Positions 6,606 to 15,069 of a stretch of 17,750 nucleotides of DNA are shown here, in pieces. How positions within the stretch are numbered: position 1 is the first letter of the stretch; every line of letters begins with the position of its first letter. The notes beneath the pieces were generated by a model. That model ran no database searches and was not told the DNA's origin. It saw only the letters and a list, made by a program, of their open reading frames with translations. A program made the translations under genes and the position numbers. The stretch comes from a candidate division TM6 bacterium UASB124 (lineage in GTDB: Bacteria > Dependentiae > Babeliae > Babeliales > RVW-14): positions 1 through 17,750 of the forward strand of contig LDIV01000002.1 in NCBI GenBank assembly GCA_001468855.1, given 5' to 3'.

Positions 6606-6609
6606 TTAA
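6459..6609 (+). pseudogene. def 3' part with in-frame stop
   Basis: Bases 6459-6605 match 187-333 at 142 of 147 positions by my count. The frame keeps HEYDHLDGILAVMRAV and ends with TAA at 6607-6609. A TGG to TAG change turns the Trp of HEWELEG into a stop, and a Glu becomes Lys close by. There is no start or 5' part adjoining it; the corresponding 5' part is at 4988, across the ATPase. The high identity to the left-edge copy means a recent duplication or gene conversion. Confidence 0.88.
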
Positions 6610-6613
6610 TCCT

Positions 6614-6626
6614 GGGAAAAATTCCC
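6614..6626. terminator. Weak stem-loop after the def remnant
   Basis: GGGAA-AAA-TTCCC forms a 5-bp stem. A T-rich stretch (6634-6656) follows on the plus strand. The stem is short and the T run is displaced, so this is uncertain. It sits between converging units. Confidence 0.3.
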
Positions 6627-6689
6627 CCAAGCGTATTTTTCTTGCTTCTTTTTTTTCATTTTTAGCCATTATAAGAGTATTGTTGCAAA

Positions 6690-7163
6690 TTAGAAGCTCT
6701 TAGATTTTATTAAGCGCTTTGATTTGGTTATAGCACCTGTTGAAATAAGCTCGTTGAATTGTATGAATTTTGATTGGGGCGGATTGACTTTGGTGATTTT
6801 AAAAACCAATGGAACGAGCTTTTGGTAAGAGATATAAATCTCGCCCTTGGCGTTGGCGATATGATTTTTTTGGAGCGTGGTTAGTGTTGTTTTTGGTAAA
6901 GGATAATTAGGATCGATGCATTTAGAATTGAGTTCGATAAACATTTTTTTATTTTTTTTATAAAGGTTTTCTAAACGATTAATAGCGGCTCTCAAATTTT
7001 TTTCTGAAATTTCAAAATAAACTTTTTTATTTGTTGCTGAGCCATTAGGGCCAATTTTTTGCATAAAGCACCATGTTGTTGGAGCTGTGTCCTGTTGTGC
7101 TGTGATGTGAACAATGGGAGTTAATATAGAAATAAGTGAAGCAATCTTATAAGCATTTTTCAT
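6690..7163 (-). CDS. Small exported protein of unknown function
   Basis: Not recognised. It has 157 residues with a signal peptide (MKNAYKIASLISILTPIVHITAQ; cleavage likely near residue 22). The mature part is basic, with many Lys, ends in KSKRLIKSKSF, and shows no transmembrane segment, so it is probably periplasmic or secreted. The start at 7163 has AAAGGAGAG upstream, but that site lies in one arm of a 12-bp perfect inverted repeat (7165-7212). It follows another exported-protein gene on the same strand after 67 bp. Confidence 0.7.
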   Translation of the reverse strand: MKNAYKIASLISILTPIVHITAQQDTAPTTWCFMQKIGPNGSATNKKVYFEISEKNLRAAINRLENLYKKNKKMFIELNSKCIDPNYPLPKTTLTTLQKNHIANAKGEIYISYQKLVPLVFKITKVNPPQSKFIQFNELISTGAITKSKRLIKSKSF

Positions 7164-7164
7164 A

Positions 7165-7212
7165 GATCTCTCCTTTGGTAAAGTTTATATATACTATGAT
7201 AAAGGAGAGATC
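7165..7212 (-). promoter_or_regulatory. Perfect 12-bp inverted repeat covering the ribosome-binding site
   Basis: GATCTCTCCTTT (7165-7176) and AAAGGAGAGATC (7201-7212) are exact reverse complements separated by 24 AT-rich bases. On the minus strand the arm nearest the gene contains the AAAGGAGAG Shine-Dalgarno of the gene starting at 7163. A read-through transcript from the gene upstream (7231-7728) could fold to hide the site; a transcript starting inside the AT-rich loop could not. The repeat is seen directly; the control role is inference. Confidence 0.55.
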
Positions 7213-7230
7213 CCTTTTATTGCAACGTTC

Positions 7231-7728
7231 TTATAATGTTTTTGTGATAAGCCATTGGTGTCGATCAATGTTCTTTGCGCCTATTTTTGAGACATCAAAG
7301 TATCCAGTGGCTACAATGCTATAGGGCATATCACTCAAGTGTGTTGACTTTAATTTTTTTTGGGCTGTTTTAACTGCCTTCTGTATGTTTGTATTAAATG
7401 CAAAAAAACTAATACATCTATTATTGAATAATTGAGCAATAATTGCCCATGCTCCTTTATTTGCGTTGTAGATTGGCGTCTTGTGAATGGTTATCATTGT
7501 TGATAGATGGTGTTGATTAAGCCATGTATCAAGAGCACCTTGTTCTTCGACAAACCCGTCTATTGATGGATTGGTTATGTTTGCTGGCGTGTATTGAGAA
7601 TAAATCGTGTATCCATAGACCGCTATCAAAAAGCCATGAGAATCTTCTAACCAATATGCGCCGGCTGCTGCTTCTAATGGTGTATAAGCCAGAATGTATA
7701 ATGATATTAATGATGAGATTTTCTTCAT
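7231..7728 (-). CDS. Small exported protein of unknown function
   Basis: Not recognised. It has 165 residues with a signal peptide (MKKISSLISLYILAYTPLEAAA). The mature protein is rich in aromatic residues (GAYWLEDSHGFLIAVYGYTIYSQ) and has no membrane segment. AAAAAGGG lies a few bases before the start. It is probably read with, or just ahead of, the exported gene at 6690-7163, and divergently from the gene at 7972. Confidence 0.7.
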   Translation of the reverse strand: MKKISSLISLYILAYTPLEAAAGAYWLEDSHGFLIAVYGYTIYSQYTPANITNPSIDGFVEEQGALDTWLNQHHLSTMITIHKTPIYNANKGAWAIIAQLFNNRCISFFAFNTNIQKAVKTAQKKLKSTHLSDMPYSIVATGYFDVSKIGAKNIDRHQWLITKTL

Positions 7729-7845
7729 AGAGACCCTTTTTGTAAGTTGTTTACTTTAGAATGGGTTTTTTGGGGAATTTAAAATAGGTTATAGAGAATA
7801 AGTAAAGTTTGCAAAAAAGATTGAGGCTTGGGAGCTCGGTCTTGG

Positions 7846-7857
7846 TCTTACGTAAGA
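7846..7857. promoter_or_regulatory. 12-bp palindrome in the divergent intergenic region
   Basis: TCTTACGTAAGA is a perfect palindrome in the 243-bp space between two divergent genes (7729-7971). It may be a regulator site. No convincing promoter pair was found in this gap. Confidence 0.3.
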
Positions 7858-7971
7858 ATATACGCGTTAGTTATGACTATATTGGTTGATGTATAGCGAT
7901 AATCTTTACTTTCCTTTACGAGCATTCATATGCTTACTACGTGTTGTTTGATTTTCTTTTAAAGGAGAGGG

Positions 7972-8103
7972 ATGCCTATGTTTTTATCCTTACGGAATAA
8001 ACCAATTAAAACGATCGCTGAGTTTATGGGTGAAGTTATTGCATGGTTGGTGTTTCTTGTTGTGTTACAGGGTGTGTTTTTCAAAGATGGGTTTTACCGT
8101 TGA
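7972..8103 (+). CDS. 43-codon ORF with a membrane segment, probable 5' part of the next gene
   Basis: The ORF begins ATGCCTATG directly after AAAGGAGAGG, the strongest ribosome-binding site in this area. It encodes a basic N-terminus and a hydrophobic helix (about residues 19-37), then KDGFYR and a stop at 8101-8103. The following membrane-protein gene has no ribosome-binding site of its own and continues the family-like sequence (GFTVDAMDPLL) in the +1 frame at exactly the point where this ORF ends. Either a one-base insertion has split one gene, or this is a small upstream ORF coupled to the next start at 8108. Confidence 0.5.
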   Translation: MPMFLSLRNKPIKTIAEFMGEVIAWLVFLVVLQGVFFKDGFYR

Positions 8104-8758
8104 TGCAATGGATCCATTGTTGGTTGGTACAAAAACAATTTTCTTGGTATGTATTGGTTTGTTTGTATTAGAAGGGTTATTAATTTTCTCCGTTGCTTAT
8201 CTGCTCAAGCAGGTACATTATTGGGCAGCAATGGTGCTGCTAATTGTGGTGCTTCTTATTTCTGCCCTTTCTATGAGACAAGAAATTTTAAGTTTGGTCA
8301 GTCAACTTGCTGTTGGCGTTGTATGCGCGCTCTATGGATATTTTACGCAGAAAAATTTGAGTCATTGGGGTCGTAACAAAGTATTTGTCGCTTTGATAAT
8401 TACTGTGGTATTAATGCTGAGTCTTGTTGCATGCGGTTTGGTATTGTTTGCAGATTTTTTTAGTAGACAAAATTGGAAAGATCTTGTGGCTTCATCAGCT
8501 ATGAGTGCTTTTCGTTCTTACGGTGTAGTAATTTTATCATGCCTGGTGGTGTCATTGGTTTTGGTGAGTATCTATTTTGTTATCTTTCTACGTTTGATAG
8601 CTTTTGATACACAGAGAACAAAAAATATTGATCTTAACATGATAAAAACAGATAGCGAAGTTGCTCGTGCGGCTGTTTTGTTGTGTGCACTAACGCTTTT
8701 CTTAGATTTTTCTTTATCGATTTTCCGTGTGTTATTGCCATGGGTTGAAAAGAAGTGA
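8087..8758 (+). CDS. Multi-pass inner-membrane protein of unknown function
   Basis: Not recognised. About 223 residues are read from the ATG at 8087; a GTG at 8030 gives 242, but that extra part lies antiphase to a better coding frame and is unlikely to be real. Hydrophobic segments number five or six: around VGTKTIFLVCIGLFVLEGLL, YWAAMVLLIVVLLISAL, LVSQLAVGVVCALYGYF, VFVALIITVVLMLSLV, YGVVILSCLVVSLVLVSIYF and AAVLLCALTLFLDFSLSIF. The layout vaguely recalls DUF2975-type proteins, without a clear motif. It ends 16 bp before the coiled-coil gene, probably as an operon. The 5' end is in doubt because the best ribosome-binding site belongs to the overlapping ORF at 7972. Confidence 0.65.
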   Translation: MGFTVDAMDPLLVGTKTIFLVCIGLFVLEGLLIFSVAYLLKQVHYWAAMVLLIVVLLISALSMRQEILSLVSQLAVGVVCALYGYFTQKNLSHWGRNKVFVALIITVVLMLSLVACGLVLFADFFSRQNWKDLVASSAMSAFRSYGVVILSCLVVSLVLVSIYFVIFLRLIAFDTQRTKNIDLNMIKTDSEVARAAVLLCALTLFLDFSLSIFRVLLPWVEKK

Positions 8759-8774
8759 TTGAGTAGGGTTATCA

Positions 8775-9251
8775 ATGAAATATATAAATTTTGTTTTAGC
8801 GTTTATGTTGTGTGTGGTTGGTGTGGTGCAAGATCTTAGCGCTGCACAGCCAAAGGTGAAGCTTCAGAAGTCTGTTCAACCAAAAACGCCAAAAACTTCT
8901 AAATCAGCACACAGTGCAAAATTAGAAGAAAGAGTATCACAGCTAGAAAAAGATATGCAGGTGGTAAAAAGTCGCTTAGGCATTAAAGATGAAAGAAAAA
9001 AGCCAGCACTCTTAGTAAGTGTAGAAAAAAGGGTACGTGAATTGGAACAAGAATTAGCAGCCAATAAAAAATTGTCGGCAGATGATTTACGAGAAATAAA
9101 AATATTGTTGGACAGTGTTAAGAATTGGCGAAGTGGACCTCTGAGGAAAGTAGAGCCGGGCCTGGTGGTTGATACAACGGTGCCAGATCTGGATGTGATG
9201 GAAGCGCTGATAAAGAGATTGGAAAATTTACAAAAGAAATCATCAACGTAA
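8775..9251 (+). CDS. Exported coiled-coil protein of unknown function
   Basis: It has 158 residues with a signal peptide (MKYINFVLAFMLCVVGVVQDLSAA). The mature part is basic at first, then shows heptad-like stretches (LEERVSQLEKDMQVVKSRL; VEKRVRELEQELAANKK) typical of coiled coils, and a last helix (DVMEALIKRLENLQKK). It is likely a periplasmic or envelope-associated oligomer; no named family was recognised. It lies 16 bp after the membrane-protein gene and before a strong stem-loop, so it is probably the last gene of that unit. The start has only a weak site (TAGGG). Confidence 0.72.
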   Translation: MKYINFVLAFMLCVVGVVQDLSAAQPKVKLQKSVQPKTPKTSKSAHSAKLEERVSQLEKDMQVVKSRLGIKDERKKPALLVSVEKRVRELEQELAANKKLSADDLREIKILLDSVKNWRSGPLRKVEPGLVVDTTVPDLDVMEALIKRLENLQKKSST

Positions 9252-9284
9252 AAGAATTTGTAGGTTAGGTGGTTAAGAGAGCAT

Positions 9285-9309
9285 AGAGGGCGCGATAACC
9301 GCGCCCTCT
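9285..9309 (+). terminator. Strong GC stem-loop after the coiled-coil gene
   Basis: AGAGGGCGCG (9285-9294) and CGCGCCCTCT (9300-9309) pair perfectly over 10 bp around the loop ATAAC. The following bases are AT-rich but not a pure T run, so termination may be incomplete. It lies 33 bases after the stop codon. Confidence 0.7.
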
Positions 9310-9473
9310 TGTATATATTCGATATAATAACTGTTATGCTATTGACTTTCAAAATACTTTTTTAGGCTGAAAAAGTCGACGGTCGCGGTAGCTTCTTTAC
9401 TTTTGTGGCTTATTCAGATTAAGATAGCTTCATGATGTGAAAAATTTTGAGATATGAGAGATTGGAGATGTTC

Positions 9474-11048
9474 ATGAAAAAGATATCTATCATACTAACA
9501 ACCTTTTTGCTTTCTACGGCATTAGTTGCTTTTGATTTACCGGTGTTTTATCGCGCACCGTTTTTCCAAATGGAGACAAGTCGAAAGGTTAAGAAGTGGA
9601 GCGTAGAGATTGGTGGCCGCTATGCTACTGGAAGCACTAAAAAATCATTTACTCATGACGGTGATCGAACAGTGTTATTCAATGATCGTTGTCCTTTCAA
9701 TTTACTCAGATTGGGACAAGGTCTTAATGATCTTAATCCACCGGATGCTGAAACTATTAATACATGTTGTAATTATGTCTGTTGTCAGGATGATTGCTTT
9801 GGCGGAGGTTCTTGCTGCGGTAGCTCGTGTTGTACCAAGGCTTGTAGTAGTGGTGATGGTTCTTGCTCTGATGATAGTTGTTGTAATGGTTTATCGGATA
9901 ATCCATGTTGCAATACCATCAAACGTCCGGAAACATATAAGTATTGGGGCTTTGATGAAAATGGTGTTCCTAATGGTAAGTTCAATGATCCTTACTACAA
10001 ATATCAGCCTACCGATGGTTTATTTAAAACATGTGGACATTTTGATGTTGATGAGTTTGACTTTTGGTATAAACAAAATCTTATATGGGGTTTGTATTTC
10101 CATGCATACTTCCCTTATCGAAATATTAAAATTGATCAGATCAGAATGAGTAATATGGGCTGCCGTGATGAGGTTAACGGTGTCAATATGGATGACTTTG
10201 TTATTAAAACATTGCCGCTTATTTATGCCGAAAATTGTTATAAAAAACCATATTATACATTTAGTCAGTCAGGCGTTAGTGATGTTGCGCTTTCATTGGG
10301 ATGGCAGGCCTATACCGACAAGCTGGTCGGGCTTGTGACAGCGCTAGGCGGCTTTGTGCAAGGTGGTGTTACATTGCCTATTGCCCGGAGACATAATGAA
10401 AACCTTATATTCTCTGTCCCTTTAGGATATGACAATCACTGGGGTATTATTGGCCGAGCTGGTGCAGAGGCAAGTGCTTGGAAGTTTTTAACAGTCGGGG
10501 TTCAGGCCGGTGCAATTATTTTCTTTTCAACGACGCAGGCTATGCGGGTGCATTCAGATCCGGAAAAGAGACAAAATGGTTGGATAGATTTAGCTCGTGC
10601 ATGGGTTGATGAAGATTACGGTTCTTTATGGGATCTTGGTGGTTATGTTAAATTTGATTCTTTGATACGTGGTCTTGCCGTTGTTGTAGGATATTCATTT
10701 ACCTCGCAACAGCGTACCTACTTACATGTGGAAGATAGTTGCTATCTTAGAGATGTTCGCAAGGCAGCCCTTAATCATTGTAATTGCAGCGATGAGCCGG
10801 ATAGAAAATGTCCATGTTTTCCTTATCTTATATCCCAGGATGATGTGGCAAATAGCAATAAGCGTCATTGGGAATGGGAGACGCAGACACTGCATGCGGT
10901 TATTACGTATGATACGGCTATTGCCTTCAAATGTCCGTGGGGTGCTTTAATTCGTTTAGAATATGATTATCCTATTACCGGCAAACATAGTTGGGCTGTC
11001 GATATGATCGGTGGTACGCTGGGGTTGTGTGCTACCTTTAATATCTAA
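9474..11048 (+). CDS. Predicted outer-membrane beta-barrel with cysteine-rich insertion
   Basis: The 524-residue protein starts at ATG 9474, placed by GGAG six bases upstream and by the signal peptide MKKISIILTTFLLSTALVA. Amphipathic strands rich in Gly and aromatic residues fill the mature protein (for example KWSVEIGGRYATGS; LGGFVQGGVTLPIA; VTYDTAIAF-like strands near the end). The C-terminus GLCATFNI is barrel-like. Residues 98-146 contain 15 Cys, mostly as CC pairs among Gly, Ser and Asp; a second cluster (HCNCSDEP..KCPC) lies near residue 440. Such clusters suggest disulfide cross-linking or metal binding in an exposed loop. It stands alone between the stem-loop at 9285 and the argS promoter. 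Function is not recognised; porin or adhesin are possible. Confidence 0.72.
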   Translation: MKKISIILTTFLLSTALVAFDLPVFYRAPFFQMETSRKVKKWSVEIGGRYATGSTKKSFTHDGDRTVLFNDRCPFNLLRLGQGLNDLNPPDAETINTCCNYVCCQDDCFGGGSCCGSSCCTKACSSGDGSCSDDSCCNGLSDNPCCNTIKRPETYKYWGFDENGVPNGKFNDPYYKYQPTDGLFKTCGHFDVDEFDFWYKQNLIWGLYFHAYFPYRNIKIDQIRMSNMGCRDEVNGVNMDDFVIKTLPLIYAENCYKKPYYTFSQSGVSDVALSLGWQAYTDKLVGLVTALGGFVQGGVTLPIARRHNENLIFSVPLGYDNHWGIIGRAGAEASAWKFLTVGVQAGAIIFFSTTQAMRVHSDPEKRQNGWIDLARAWVDEDYGSLWDLGGYVKFDSLIRGLAVVVGYSFTSQQRTYLHVEDSCYLRDVRKAALNHCNCSDEPDRKCPCFPYLISQDDVANSNKRHWEWETQTLHAVITYDTAIAFKCPWGALIRLEYDYPITGKHSWAVDMIGGTLGLCATFNI

Positions 11049-11066
11049 TGATATACGCTTTGTTGC

Positions 11067-11095
11067 TTTGCAAGCACGTTGCGACGTGATACACT
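11067..11095 (+). promoter_or_regulatory. Putative extended -10 promoter of the argS operon
   Basis: TGATACACT (11087-11095) is an extended -10 element. TTTGCA (11067-11072) is a weak -35 box with a 17-bp spacer. Transcription would start near 11102, about 44 bases before the argS ATG. The TGATACA core also occurs in the promoter at 16588-16615. Confidence 0.45.
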
Positions 11096-11145
11096 TAATG
11101 CCATGTTGTAATTCATAGGCTTGTTAAGTACGAAGTGGTGCGTTT

Positions 11146-12846
11146 ATGAATCTGATAACCCGTCTTAAAGTTTTTGTGGTTAATCATACTAAAACACTTT
11201 TTAGTATCCACGATGCACAGCTTGGTCATCTTGCATTCAAAATTAATGTTGAGCAGGGCGCTCAGTTTGGTGATGTGAGTTGTAATATTGCAATGATTGT
11301 TGCAAAGTTTCTTGGCCAAAATCCGCGTGATGTTGCCAACAAGATAGTGCAGTATGTGCAAGCACAAGCCGAAGCCGGACAACTTTTTGCATCAATTGCT
11401 ATTGCTGGTCCGGGCTTTATTAATATGACTTTGACGACTGAGGCTTGGACGTTATTAATGCATGAGTTATATACACAAAAAGCCTCATTTTTCAAATATG
11501 GCCAGCACGAGCCCAAACATAAGTACCTTATTGAATTTGTTAGTGCTAATCCAACCGGTCCGTTGCACTTGGGACATGGTCGTGGCGGTATTATCGGTGA
11601 CGTTTTAGCGCGCGTACTTTCATTCTTGGGGCATGCCGTAAGTAAAGAATTCTATATTAATGATGCAGGTAATCAGATTAAATTACTTGGCCAATCATTA
11701 CGTGTTCGTTGTTTACAACAATTGGGTCAATCGGCAGTGTTGCCTGAAGAGGGTTATGCTGGTGAATATTTAGTGGACATGGCCAAAGATTGTGTGGCTG
11801 TTTATGGAGATGCAATACAGGGTAAGAGCGATCAGTTTTTTGAACTTTTTGCCAAAGAGCAGTTGTTGCAATTAATTAAGGCAAATCTTGCGGACTATGG
11901 TATTACATTTAATACGTGGTTTTCAGAAAAAACATTGCATGATAGCGGAGCCATTGATCGCGTTTTGACTCTACTCAAGGAAAAAGATTTAGCATATGAA
12001 AAAGATGGTGCGTTGTGGTTTAGGTCAACAACCTTTGGTGATGACAAAGATCGGGTTGTGCGCAAAAGCAGTGGCGAGTTGACTTATATAGCTGCTGATA
12101 TTGCTTATCATAAAGATAAGTTTGATCGTGGCTATGATCGATTAATTGATGTGCTTGGTCATGATCATCATGGATATGTTCGACGTCTGAAGGCAACTAT
12201 GGAAGCGTTGGGCTTTGATCCTGAAAAATTACAGGTTATTTTGTATCAGTTGGTTACTATCAAAGAAGGCGGTCAGGCAGTGCGTATGTCTAAACGTGCC
12301 GGCGTTTTTACACGCTTGAGCGATGTGATTGAAGAAGTTGGTCCCGATGTTGCACGTTTCTTTTATTTGAACCGCAAAAGTGATGCAGCTCTTGATTTTG
12401 ATTTGGAAACAGCGCTTAAAAAGACTGAAGAAAATCCGGTATATTACATTCAATATGCCTATGTGCGTATTAACAGTTTGCTTCAGAAGGCTGAGCCGGA
12501 AGGGTTTGGTGAGTGGGTTGCGCAACTGCGGTCAGGTACAATTGAGCAAGATTATTTTCGCGACATGCAACAACATGTAAGCCAAGATGATCGCGCATTG
12601 ATTAAAAAAATTGTATCATTGTATGACATATTGATATCAATTGAACAGAGTCATCAAACGCATTTGTTGTCATATTATGCATGGGAACTTGCACAAGTGC
12701 TGCATACCTATTACACAAAAAATAAAGTAATTGATATAACGCAGCCGGAAATAAGTAAGGTCCGTTTATTGATTCTGTTGCTTGTGCATCAGACACTTGA
12801 TGTATCGTTGGATTTGCTTGGTTTAAGTAAGCCTGAAAAAATGTAG
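11146..12846 (+). CDS. argS: Arginyl-tRNA synthetase
   Basis: It charges tRNA-Arg with arginine in the cytosol. The 566-residue class I synthetase is of normal length. The N-terminal Add-1-like domain spans about 1-95. The catalytic signature EFVSANPTGPLHLGHGRG begins at 130, with the HIGH-type motif HLGH at 141-144. The KMSKS counterpart is RMSKR (380-384), within AVRMSKRAGVF. The C-terminal DALR anticodon-binding domain covers about the last 115 residues. It is the first gene of a compact operon; the crcB start follows seven bases after its stop. The ribosome-binding site is weak (GTGGTG). Confidence 0.97.
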   Translation: MNLITRLKVFVVNHTKTLFSIHDAQLGHLAFKINVEQGAQFGDVSCNIAMIVAKFLGQNPRDVANKIVQYVQAQAEAGQLFASIAIAGPGFINMTLTTEAWTLLMHELYTQKASFFKYGQHEPKHKYLIEFVSANPTGPLHLGHGRGGIIGDVLARVLSFLGHAVSKEFYINDAGNQIKLLGQSLRVRCLQQLGQSAVLPEEGYAGEYLVDMAKDCVAVYGDAIQGKSDQFFELFAKEQLLQLIKANLADYGITFNTWFSEKTLHDSGAIDRVLTLLKEKDLAYEKDGALWFRSTTFGDDKDRVVRKSSGELTYIAADIAYHKDKFDRGYDRLIDVLGHDHHGYVRRLKATMEALGFDPEKLQVILYQLVTIKEGGQAVRMSKRAGVFTRLSDVIEEVGPDVARFFYLNRKSDAALDFDLETALKKTEENPVYYIQYAYVRINSLLQKAEPEGFGEWVAQLRSGTIEQDYFRDMQQHVSQDDRALIKKIVSLYDILISIEQSHQTHLLSYYAWELAQVLHTYYTKNKVIDITQPEISKVRLLILLLVHQTLDVSLDLLGLSKPEKM

Positions 12847-12853
12847 GGTGTTT

Positions 12854-13225
12854 ATGATAATTGTGTGGTTATTGGTAAGTGGCGGTGTGGGAACATTAAT
12901 TCGATACTGGATGTCATTATGCGGATCTTTGTTGCCCGAACACGCATATATTGTAACCTTGGGTATAAATGTTTTAGGGAGTTTTTTATTTGGTGTGGTC
13001 TATGGTTTATGCGACCGGTTTGCTTTGATGGCGTCGTATCGAGCTGTCTTGCTACCCGGTTTTTTGGGTGGATTTACAACTTTTTCTGCTTATGCCGGGG
13101 AGGTTGTTGTGTTAATTCTAATGCAACGGTATATGGCAGCTGCTTTGTATGTTGTTTTAAGCAATGTAGTTTCATTCGTGGCATTATATGGTGGGCTTGT
13201 TGGCATCAGGTTATTTGTTAAATAA
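12854..13225 (+). CDS. crcB: CrcB/Fluc fluoride ion channel
   Basis: Exports fluoride across the inner membrane as a dimeric channel. It has 123 residues from ATG 12854 (AGGG upstream; a GTG at 12848 is less likely). Four hydrophobic helices are visible. Family motifs are GGVGTLIRY (10-18), INVLGSFLFG (38-47, with the conserved Asn39) and GFLGGFTTFSAY (69-80, with the Phe and Ser-Thr residues of the pore). As a single crcB gene it should form a homodimer. It sits between argS and lepA; no fluoride riboswitch is seen, and there is no room for one, so expression follows the operon. Confidence 0.93.
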   Translation: MIIVWLLVSGGVGTLIRYWMSLCGSLLPEHAYIVTLGINVLGSFLFGVVYGLCDRFALMASYRAVLLPGFLGGFTTFSAYAGEVVVLILMQRYMAAALYVVLSNVVSFVALYGGLVGIRLFVK

Positions 13226-13239
13226 AGTGAATTGAGAAT

Positions 13240-15069
13240 ATGAATATAAATCAAATACCAAATTTTGATCTTAAAGATTTCAAACCGGATAGTATTCGTA
13301 ACTTCTCTATTATTGCGCATATTGATCATGGCAAATCAACATTAGCTGACCGGCTTTTGGAAATGGCAGGGACTTTGTCGGGTCGTCAAAAAGTTGAACA
13401 ATTTCTTGATAAATTACAAGTGGAGCGCGAGCGTGGCATTACCGTTAAGGCGCAAACCGCTTCCCTCTTGTATGAATATAAAGGGCATACGTATCTGTTG
13501 AACTTGATTGATACGCCCGGGCACGTTGATTTTGCTTATGAAGTTTCACGCTCACTCTATGCCTGTCAGGGGGCCGTGCTTCTTGTTGATGCCGGGCAGG
13601 GCGTCCAGGCGCAAACTATGGCAAACTTCTTTTTGGCATTCGATCAAGATTTAACAATTATTCCTGTGATTAATAAAATTGATATGGCAAATGCTGATCC
13701 TGAGCGTGTAGCAAAAGAAATGGATAAAGCTTTTGATATTAAGCGAGATGACATTTTGTTGATTTCGGCAAAGACAGGTGTCGGTATAGAGGCGTTATTT
13801 GAAGCAATTATTCAACGTGTTAAACCACCAAAGGGTTTAGCAGATGCACCATTCAAAGGGCTGCTATTTGACTCATGGTTTGACGAATATCGCGGTGTTA
13901 TCTGTTTGATTGAGGTTATTGATGGCTCAATTAAAAAAGGCGATATGATTACCGCTGCACATACCGGCCATGATTATGAAGTGTTAGATATTGGTTTGAT
14001 GTATCCGGAACCAATGGCACAGGGCGCATTGTATACCGGGCAGGTTGGTTATTTGATCGCCGGTATGAAAACGGTTAAAGAAGCCTGTATTGGTGATACG
14101 TTTTATCATTCAAAACAACCGGTTAAAGCATTGCCGGGGTTTAAACCTGCAAAGCCAATGGTGTTTGCCGGTATTTATCCGCTTGATACATCTGAGTTTG
14201 ATCAGGTGCGTGATGCAATTGAAAAATTAACGCTCAATGATCCAAGCGTGCATGTTGAAAAAGAAAGTTCCGCAGCATTGGGCCTTGGATTCCGTTGTGG
14301 ATTTTTGGGGTTATTACATATGGATGTGTTTAAACAACGTTTGGAACAGGAATACAATGCATCCATTATTGTTACGTCACCGACTGTTTTGTACAAAGTT
14401 AAATTGACCAATGGTGAGGAAAGGCTTATTGAGAATCCATCAAAATTTCCAGAGCAAGTTTCTATTGAAGAGGTTTATGAACCAATTGTTAATGCGACAA
14501 TTATTACGCCAAAAGAATATTTAGGTGCCATTATGACGTTATGTCAGGAGCGTCGTGGTGAACAAAAGGAAATGACGTACATTGATGAAAATCGTATTGT
14601 ATTAAAATATCGTTTGCCGCTCAATGAAATTATTACTGACTTTTATGACAAATTAAAATCGCTCAGCGCCGGGTATGCAAGCTTTGATTATGAACAAGCA
14701 GGATTTGCGGCAGCTGATTTGGTCAAGATGAACATTTTGTTAAATGGTAAACCGGTTGATGCATTATCGGTTATTGTGCACCGTGACAAAGCTTTTTATG
14801 TTGGACGACAGTTGACACAAAAATTGCGTAGCGTTATTCATAGACAAATGTTTGAAGTAGCGATACAAGCAGCTATCGGTGCAAAAATTATTGCACGTGA
14901 AAGCGTTTCAGCATTGAGGAAAAATGTTACAGCCAAGTGTTATGGCGGTGACATTACGCGAAAAAGGAAATTGTTGGAGAAACAAAAAGAGGGCAAGAAG
15001 AAGCTTAAGCAGGTTGGCAGTGTGGAGCTTCCGCATGAAGCATTTCTTACGGTCCTCAAACATGAATGA
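13240..15069 (+). CDS. lepA: Elongation factor 4 (LepA) GTPase
   Basis: LepA is a ribosome-bound translational GTPase linked to back-translocation and to 30S assembly. It has 609 residues, close to the usual 600. The G domain has AHIDHGKST (26-34, P-loop), the ERERGIT switch (62-68), DTPGHVDF (91-98), NKID (145-148) and SAKTG further on. The C-terminal LepA-specific domain is complete, including [29 protein letters not shown] 10-20 residue N-terminal extension precedes the G domain. It starts 14 bp after crcB and ends 15 bp before the HspR-like gene, consistent with one transcript. Confidence 0.97.
   Translation: MNINQIPNFDLKDFKPDSIRNFSIIAHIDHGKSTLADRLLEMAGTLSGRQKVEQFLDKLQVERERGITVKAQTASLLYEYKGHTYLLNLIDTPGHVDFAYEVSRSLYACQGAVLLVDAGQGVQAQTMANFFLAFDQDLTIIPVINKIDMANADPERVAKEMDKAFDIKRDDILLISAKTGVGIEALFEAIIQRVKPPKGLADAPFKGLLFDSWFDEYRGVICLIEVIDGSIKKGDMITAAHTGHDYEVLDIGLMYPEPMAQGALYTGQVGYLIAGMKTVKEACIGDTFYHSKQPVKALPGFKPAKPMVFAGIYPLDTSEFDQVRDAIEKLTLNDPSVHVEKESSAALGLGFRCGFLGLLHMDVFKQRLEQEYNASIIVTSPTVLYKVKLTNGEERLIENPSKFPEQVSIEEVYEPIVNATIITPKEYLGAIMTLCQERRGEQKEMTYIDENRIVLKYRLPLNEIITDFYDKLKSLSAGYASFDYEQAGFAAADLVKMNILLNGKPVDALSVIVHRDKAFYVGRQLTQKLRSVIHRQMFEVAIQAAIGAKIIARESVSALRKNVTAKCYGGDITRKRKLLEKQKEGKKKLKQVGSVELPHEAFLTVLKHE

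Noticed and set aside
1..6640. Insertion sequence or integrase driving the rearrangements
   Set aside because: No transposase or recombinase frame, no terminal inverted repeats and no clear target-site duplication could be seen; the repeats present are gene fragments.
8876..9352. 158-residue minus-strand reading frame
   Set aside because: It is antisense to the coiled-coil gene and runs across the terminator stem; its Ser-rich content mirrors the Lys- and Glu-rich codons of the real gene.
9610..10149. 179-residue plus-strand frame inside the barrel gene
   Set aside because: Overlaps the signal-peptide barrel protein in another frame; the Val/Met-rich translation is a shadow of its Cys and Gly codons.
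12847..12853. Fluoride riboswitch for crcB
   Set aside because: The space between argS and crcB is only seven bases, and no such fold is visible in the argS leader.
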